Assembly: GCA_003427395.1 (NCBI GenBank)
Contig: BFEA01000192.1
Span: 1,002,545 to 1,048,289, forward strand
Length of the DNA: 45,745 bases
Source of the DNA: Chara braunii
Lineage: Eukaryota > Streptophyta > Charophyceae > Charales > Characeae
Direction of reading: 5' to 3'
In this document: positions 39,831 through 45,745 of the stretch, one piece after another
How positions within the stretch are numbered: position 1 is the first letter of the stretch
How the letters are laid out: each line of letters starts with the position of its first letter
Translations under genes and position numbers: made by a program
Notes under the pieces: model-generated
What the model was told of the DNA's origin: nothing
The model's database searches: none
What the model saw: the letters and a program-made list of their open reading frames with translations, nothing else

Positions 39831-42200
39831 CGCTTTAGGCAAGGGTTTGGTTTCCCTCAATAACTATCGCCAATTTACTTGTCCCATCCATAACAGGGAA
39901 ACGATAGAATGATGTTAGTAATCTTGAACGACTTATAAATAAATACTCGGAAGACTATGACGGTGCGGAAGACCCAGTTGCTAGACTAATAGGCAATCAT
40001 CTGATTATGTTGCTTTTAAGCTGAGTTTACAAATGTTATGAGACATATATTTTATTTTGTATATATTTATGATTTCTGATGAGAATCCTTACTTTTTGAT
40101 GGTGTGTATACGTTCTGGGTTTAACTATCCACTCTCTAAGCTGACTTCAAGGTTGGTTGATCGCAAGCAGAGGTCTTGTAAGGTTCGATTGTCTGTACGC
40201 TGACGTCCTTTTCATTTTGATAGAATGGTTGGGATCATTTTTTGTATATCAATCTTTTATGACTCGTACAATATATTATACAAAGTCTTTTATTTCTGAT
40301 TGGGACTTGAAATTATGATGATTTGAGGCTCGTCAGGATTTGAGGCTCGAGATAATCTGTTTTTGTTTCTGAGAACCATCTTGGGTATGGGTTTTGATTC
40401 CCCCCAGGTTGCAGAATCGTGCGTATTTTGGTTGTCATTGACATTCTCACCATTGTGGTCTTGTGGGTTTTCAGTTTTTATTCTAATTGACGTATGAGAA
40501 AGAAAAAAGTAACAATATGAAGTAAAAAGGGTGGATGAAGTATGCGAACCAAAGTAGGTTCCATGAAGTGAAGAAAGCGTGATTATTAGTGAAGGATTTA
40601 TGAGAGGCTTGAAAAGTTTAAAAAATTATATAAAGAAAGAGGTTATGTCCGAGGGCGGCCTAACAAGATTATTGATTTCATTTGGACTCAACGTCAAGTG
40701 GAAGATGTTTGAAGGTTAAATGAACAGTCCATCCATGAGTGGGAGGATGGCTGAGAGATTATATGGTTGATTCTCTTCAAGTGGGAAGGGGTCTTAAAAG
40801 TTTTTGTGGAATGCCCACCCTCAAGAGAGGATGGGTGACTTAAAAAGATTTTATGGAGTAAGAGTTTTATCCTCGGCCAAATCGGCAACTCCACTCTGTT
40901 GGTTCTCAGTTGCCGACAATGATGTCATCTGCGGCACGGAAACCTGTCAAGTTCGGGAACCCTTGCTTGGCCTGTGGTTGTGAGACACAATTGGTTTTGT
41001 GTGTGGCAGAGGGTAAGGAAAGAACCGTTCAAATCAACATCCCCGCTTGAGTAGTCATGTAATAATTGGTGAAGGCCATACAAGCAATGAGATAGCCTAA
41101 TGGTTCTAAGTTCTTCACTTAACTTATTATAGGTCACAAACGCTCTAGTCTGTGATGGTGACTTCCATGGTTAAGACTTCTTGAGAGATTTAAGTTTTAA
41201 CTAAATGCCAGTGGGAGTGTCGTCTATGACAGGGAAAACGCACCTGATTTTGAAACCCTCCAATTGGTTTTAGTTTTGGTTGAAAGTGGCGTGTCAATGA
41301 GCGTGAAATTTTAAGCAGTAAAAATGTGAGTTTTTATCAGGGAGAAAGGTTATGAAAGTTTGCTCACTAAGCAAAATTTATGAGTGGAATTGACAAGGTA
41401 TGTGACGAGAGTGAAGAACCCTACCTATAAAAGTAGGATTTATGGGAAAAATGAGTGATTTTTTTTTTTTTTGAAGACTTAGTGAATACCCCTGATCGTC
41501 CACTTTTATGAATGACTGAATGAAGTGGTTTACGTATGGCAATAATGAGTGTGAGGTAGGGCTTGATGGGGCTCAACTCACAAGATATATCTGTGGAATG
41601 CACAACAAGCTCAATCAGCCTAACCTTTAGCTAACTGTGATAATCTCTACGATGGGTTGATCTTTTGGGGAAGAGCTCGAAAAAGAGTGTATACATCAAT
41701 TGAGTATGAGTAAATTGATGTGTGAAAAGAAAAGAGGTTGAATAAAGATCGAGATCTTGAATTTTGACTCACCACTAAGTTTGAGTTTAGCTAGTGGAAG
41801 GGTGATCAGGGTGCCCGACACGATGAAATATCATTCAAAGAGACCGGGAGTGGTATAGTCTTGAGTCTAACTTTAAATGATTCACTGTCTATGGTTGTAG
41901 TGGGTGGAAAATAGGTTTACCCACTTGTCGAATTAGGGATTGAAGTGTGTCAATGCTTACCCGATTATTCGACTGTTATAAATTTTTACCCTTGTTAAGA
42001 ATTGGATGGGATTTTTTATTGTTGATGTTAGCCTAGCTACTTTGAGGAATTAAGGTCTGAAACTAATATAATTTAATAACCGTTTTAGTCGAAGTTAAGG
42101 ACTCAAGGGGGTTATCATATACTTTTTCTGAAGACTATAATAGTACTTGGTTTAGGCATTCGTTGTGATGGGTACGTCGCTTAATAGGGTCCGGGCAGGC
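39831..42200. other. AT-rich sequence without recognised genes
   Basis: No supported coding sequence. Scattered hairpins include CAG-T-CCATCC/GGATGG-CTG (40725-40753) and AGTGGGT-(11 nt)-ACCCACT (about 41899-41923). A local direct repeat CTTAAAA-TTTT-TGGA occurs near 40794 and 40841. Confidence 0.45.
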
Positions 42201-42208
42201 TGTCGTAC

Positions 42209-42234
42209 CAAATACCCTTACAAGGGTATTTGGC
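42209..42234. other. 12-bp perfect palindrome at the start of repeat B
   Basis: CCAAATACCCTT and AAGGGTATTTGG pair over 12 bp around AC. It stands eight bases inside the apparent element end. Confidence 0.85.
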
Positions 42235-42924
42235 GTGTTTTCTGCGAGTCGCACTAGGGCAGCCTCATCCGCTCGACGACGCGCTCGCGAGGGGAAGCTT
42301 ACGTCCTCGCTTGGGTGAGCGGCGCGCATGGGGTATTGACGGCGAGGCGTAACCATGCGCAACTTGGGTGTGCGTGGCGTCTCGGGCTCGCGAGACGGGC
42401 GACGTCTATTCTTATTTTTTTATTATTATTTATTTATTTATTTGTTTTCCAAGGTTTTTAGCTCATTGATCGGTTTTGAGGCCGACGTCGAGACCAACGG
42501 GTCGAGCTCAGCTACTAGATTGCCGAACACGGTTGGTCGTCGCGGTAGTCGAGGGCCTGGAGCACGCGTTTTTCGGGCAGGCCGCTAGAACTTTTGCATA
42601 TTCGGGATGCTGGCGAAATTTCCCCAATCCTACCGATGTCGGAGCACAGACCGAAGAGGTCAACGTACGTAACAGCGTTGGAGACTGTGGTCGTGGTTTC
42701 TTTTGTTTCCCGTTTGAGAGTGTCAGTAGCATTGGAAGGCAATTGGAGAGTATTCTGAGCGGGTTTGGAGGGTGGCGGGTGTTATTGTGGGTGTACAGTC
42801 CGTCCCCACCGTCTGTTGTGAGAGGTTGAGTGCGAGTGTGCCCCTTGGGACCCGAAAGAAGTGATAAGCTGCTTGGGCGCAGTGGGACGCGGGCACCAGG
42901 GCGGAGGCCGCAGGCTGCAGCGGC

Positions 42925-43262
42925 CGGTCACATGGGACCCCTTCCCACCTCAACCTTCAAAGTTCTCATTTTAATATTCGTTACTACCACCAGGATTTGC
43001 ACCAGGACCCGTCCCACCTAGCTCACGCTGCGGGCGTACACAGCGTGCATGCGCCCTCCTACTCAACGCAACAATGGAGCGGTGAAGACCGGGGATAGGC
43101 CAGGCGCTGCAACACTCTCCATTTCGGGGCTGATAGATTTGGCACAACTTGGCAGGGGGACTGTTACCCATTCCTTAGCGGATTCGACTTCTGCGGTCGC
43201 CGGCCTGTTGCCTGTGACAACCACCGCCGTTGTGGTGTTCAAGTTAGCGTAGGTTAGCACCG
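42925..43262 (-). rRNA. Diverged 26S rRNA fragment in repeat B (antisense, pseudogene)
   Basis: Same region of 26S as in copy A: CGCTAACTTGAAC, GTCGAATCCGCTAAGGAAT, GGTAACA, CAGCCCCGAAATGGA, CCTATCCCCGG, TTGAGTAGGAGGGCGC, TGGTGGTAGTAACGAATATT, GAGAACTTTGAAGG and GGTCCCATGTGA. It reaches slightly further 3' than copy A. The GGAGT/ACTCC-type hairpin is broken here (GGAAT against GTCCC), so this copy has decayed more at that point. Homology ends abruptly near 42920. Confidence 0.87.
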
Positions 43263-43395
43263 AGAGTGAAGCTGGCGGGAGAGAAGCAACGGAGCGGGAG
43301 CAGCAGAGAGGAGGACAGGAAGGTGTGCAGGGTGCATGCAGAGATGGGGGCGAGCTATGGAGGGAGCACGTGGGAGTGGAAAACATAAAGCTCGA

Positions 43396-44548
43396 CCGAT
43401 TTTTAATGAAATCGGGCGGGGAAAGAGGCGGATCTGGGGTCGAGCGTGCCATGAGCAAGGCGAGGCCAGAGGAAACTTTGGTGAAGACTCGCAATGACGT
43501 TAACATTCAAATCGTTCGCTAGGTTTGGGTAAAGGGGCGCAAGATTGATCGAGCGAGTTGCTCGTTGATGCCCTCCTACGTCCTCTCAGGAGCGCGACTG
43601 ATATCAAGGAGACCGGCTGCGCCAACCGCTGTCGGAAGAAGAGCTGGGTGAAGACGAGAGAAACTGAAAAGGTTGGGCTGAACCTGGCCAGCAAACAGCG
43701 CCGGGTGCACGGGGTAGGAAGGACGCAGCAGCGGGGGAGCAGTGAGGTATGGCGGGAGCAACAATGAATAACTCCCTCGATTCTGAGTAGAATCGAGTGA
43801 GAGAGAAGACTAGGTTGGTGTTTTAACTCCGGACGACCACAATAGTAGAGTTAGTTTGACGAGAAGGTTAGTAAATTGAGAGTTAGTGGAGATCGTTATA
43901 TGAGTTTTTGCTCGATTAGATAATAAAGATTGCAAAAAAGCGAAATACAAGTAACGACTAGGCGCGAAACGAACATAACTCTTTTTTTGACAAACAAAGC
44001 CTATTAAAGTTGAAGCCGAATCAAATTTAAGCATAGCGCGGAAGTGTCAAAGAAACTAAGTATGGCCGAAGAAAGAGTCGATTATCTTGCCCGATTCTTC
44101 ACAGAATCAACGAAGTAAAGTGTTAGTTCGGGGGTTTAGATAGGGCGATTCCAATGGTGTTGTTAGTTTTGGGATTAGGTGAGTAGGATTAGAGTTAGAT
44201 TGAAGAGGCACTTCGTGGAGCTATGGGGAGCCAAGGAAAGCTAAAAAGAAGGGAAGAATGTGGACGCGAGGTGGTGCCAGGTGCATACAGAAAAATGTGG
44301 AGATAGCGTAGGCAAAGAGGTCGGCGCGAAGGGGAGAAGTTCATGACCCACTTGATTCCGAACGGGACAAGGCGCGAGAAGAAGCAAAGTAGAGGCTTAG
44401 AAGGTGGGCGCACCCAAGTCCGTGGTTAGAGTGAGCGAAAAGTTAGTAAGTTAGAAGCTAGTGAGAAAAACTCGTGTGGGAAATGGCGGACAGAGGGAGG
44501 AGTGAGGCCTGGAGGAGTCTAATCTCGCCGTTTTCTTGACGGAAGCGG
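43396..44548. repeat. Hairpin-bearing subunits of repeat B
   Basis: Hairpins are CCGATTT/AAATCGG (43396-43415), CTCGATTCT-GAGT-AGAATCGAG (43776-43797), GATTCT-TCAC-AGAATC (44093-44108), CTTG-TTCC/GGGA-CAAG (44351-44371) and CCGTTTTC/GGAAGCGG (44528-44548). Each is followed by a G-rich, AAGA-containing anchor as in copy A, except the last. Spacing is irregular (383, 312, 261), unlike the exact 179 bp in A. Confidence 0.65.
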
Positions 44549-45530
44549 TGTTGAGCGCATCGATCCGGCACCGCACCGGGCGGCGCGGCACCCTCCCAGC
44601 CTCGTCACGCAGGAGTCAGTCTCTTTCTTCCGCAAAAACACATTTGGAGCTTCCGCAAGCCGCTCCGACTGAGTGTGCCATCCATACCTCTCATGAGCCC
44701 CTACGACAGGATAGGGCCTACGAGAGGCACGACTTACCTCCACCTTACGGGAGTTGTCACCTCCCTTCGGTGGGCGTATCCACGCCGAGCTACCAGTCCA
44801 CATTACGAAAGTTGATCAGCTGCAATCGCAGAGGTGGACCAGCCGAGGCCGTTTCTCGTTCGTTGTAGCATAGAGGGGGTACGCATGGTAATACGCCCCT
44901 ATCGGACCCGCACGAGAACCAACATTTTGGGGGGCTGAGGTCCCAAGCGCGACTCGTCGCCCGTCGACTAGGACGCATCCCACACGCCACACGCACACCA
45001 CTATAAAGAACATAAAAATGAGAAACACACACACATACATATACATATACAGAACGACACAGAATAAACAACGCGACAACACTCCTACTCCCTTAGTAGT
45101 TGTCCCATAACTCTCCGACGTGGAAATCGGATAAGCGTCGCGCGCGAAACTTCGTATAAAGTCGCGCGGACGCACGACCAACTCATATCGATTAGCAATG
45201 CAATCATTCGTAAGCAGTCGCAATGATGGCGTACTATGTAGTGCCCATAACCAAGCGGTCCTTCGTGGATCCGATTCCCACTTATGACACTCATGTGTCA
45301 GACTCGAAGTATCGTGAGGGTCAACTCCCTCACGACATTGCACGACTGAAGAAATAGCCGTGCGGCCGCCGCGAGATCTCCGGCTTTTGGCCCGAGCGTC
45401 TCGGCAGGCAGGGCAAATAGGCTCTGCGCGGGGAGAGATTCCTTCCCTGTGGAGTCTATGGCTTGGGATGTCATGGACAAGGACCTCGAATCCAGGCCCA
45501 GGACCAACGTCCGACTAAGAATTCTTCAAG
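44548..45530 (-). repeat. Repeat X, inverted copy
   Basis: Reverse complement of 35660-36640. Hairpins also occur here, TGACAC-TCAT-GTGTCA (about 45285) and TCGTGAGGG-TCAACT-CCCTCACGA (about 45310-45335), in the part corresponding to the hairpin-rich start of the forward copy but with different arm sequences. It abuts the end of repeat B. Confidence 0.75.
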
Positions 45531-45636
45531 AAGCATATAGATAAAATAGAGGGGTCTTCCTCCTTTGCAATCTTAAACCCCAATTAAACCCATAGTGTGT
45601 GGGCCCCTCAGGCCACGCGATTATCCAGCATAGGTA

Positions 45637-45675
45637 CACACACACACACAGATATATATATATATATATATATAT
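45637..45675. repeat. (CA)n and (TA)n microsatellites
   Basis: ACACACACACACAC followed by GATATATATATATATATATAT. The remaining 70 bp to the window end hold nothing recognised. Confidence 0.9.
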
Positions 45676-45745
45676 CGTCACAAACAGAACTGCCCGGTAA
45701 ACCGTAGGCAGAGAGAGAGAAGAGGACAACAAACGAGGGGCTGTG

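Larger units (their letters stand above)
42201..44545. repeat. Repeat B: unclassified element, direct copy of repeat A
   Basis: It starts TGTCGTACCAAATACC and follows copy A in order, with an antisense 26S segment (42925-43262) and hairpin-bearing units out to about 44545. The A/B distance is 12.2 kb. The flanks left of both copies differ (AACGG and GGGCAGGC), so no target duplication is evident. The last part, after about 44220, has no counterpart in A and looks like extra subunits. Confidence 0.75.

Overview
This is eukaryotic, streptophyte-type nuclear DNA that is poor in genes and crowded with repeats. I lean towards a charophyte alga such as Chara, but only as an inference. The pointers are two clean spliced exons of a plant-like mu-adaptin, a chromodomain Ty3/gypsy element, LINE relics, a mitochondrial-type tRNA-Tyr copy and long repeat-filled introns. 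There is no bacterial organisation: no operons, ribosome-binding sites or CRISPR arrays. Three N positions or gaps follow directly on (CT)n tracts, so some joins in this assembly are doubtful.

Layout. 1-7951: a nearly complete Ty3/gypsy chromovirus on the plus strand (partial 5' LTR, primer-binding site, gag with three in-frame stops, protease-RT-RNase H, integrase, chromodomain, 3' LTR). 8726-11312: a second copy of its 3' end, LTR and flank, a 2.56-kb tandem duplication joined at a CT tract plus one N. 12605-14554: the last two exons of an AP-4 mu gene separated by a 1.78-kb intron full of minisatellites, followed by a duplicated poly(A) signal and two small inverted-repeat elements. 16481-20415: a decayed LINE on the minus strand, split by a solo LTR of a relative of the first element. 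20838-21634: a sequence gap, bordered by inverted copies of the same LINE segment. 24330-25341: another LINE relic on the plus strand.

25782-26560 reads as a strongly diverged ribosomal DNA remnant (18S 3' end, a pyrimidine-rich spacer, 5.8S-like, 26S 5'-end-like), followed by a mitochondrial-type tRNA-Tyr pseudogene at 27306-27392.

29963-45530 is the most unusual part. Two direct copies, A (29963-31570) and B (42201-44545), of a repeat I do not recognise each carry an antisense 26S rRNA segment (GTPase-associated-centre region onward) and a series of units with short hairpins. Between them lie further tandem arrays with hairpins, an inverted pair of about 1-kb repeats (35660-36640 and 44548-45530) and a broken retroelement gag without visible pol. 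In several unrelated arrays the hairpin arms differ in sequence from unit to unit yet stay complementary within each unit. That is the strongest unexplained signal in the window.

How the genes work together: the only host gene recognised is the adaptor subunit. Everything else is mobile or relic sequence. The upstream retroelement and its duplicate may lie inside a very large AP-4 mu intron, because no earlier exon was recognised in positions 1-12604.
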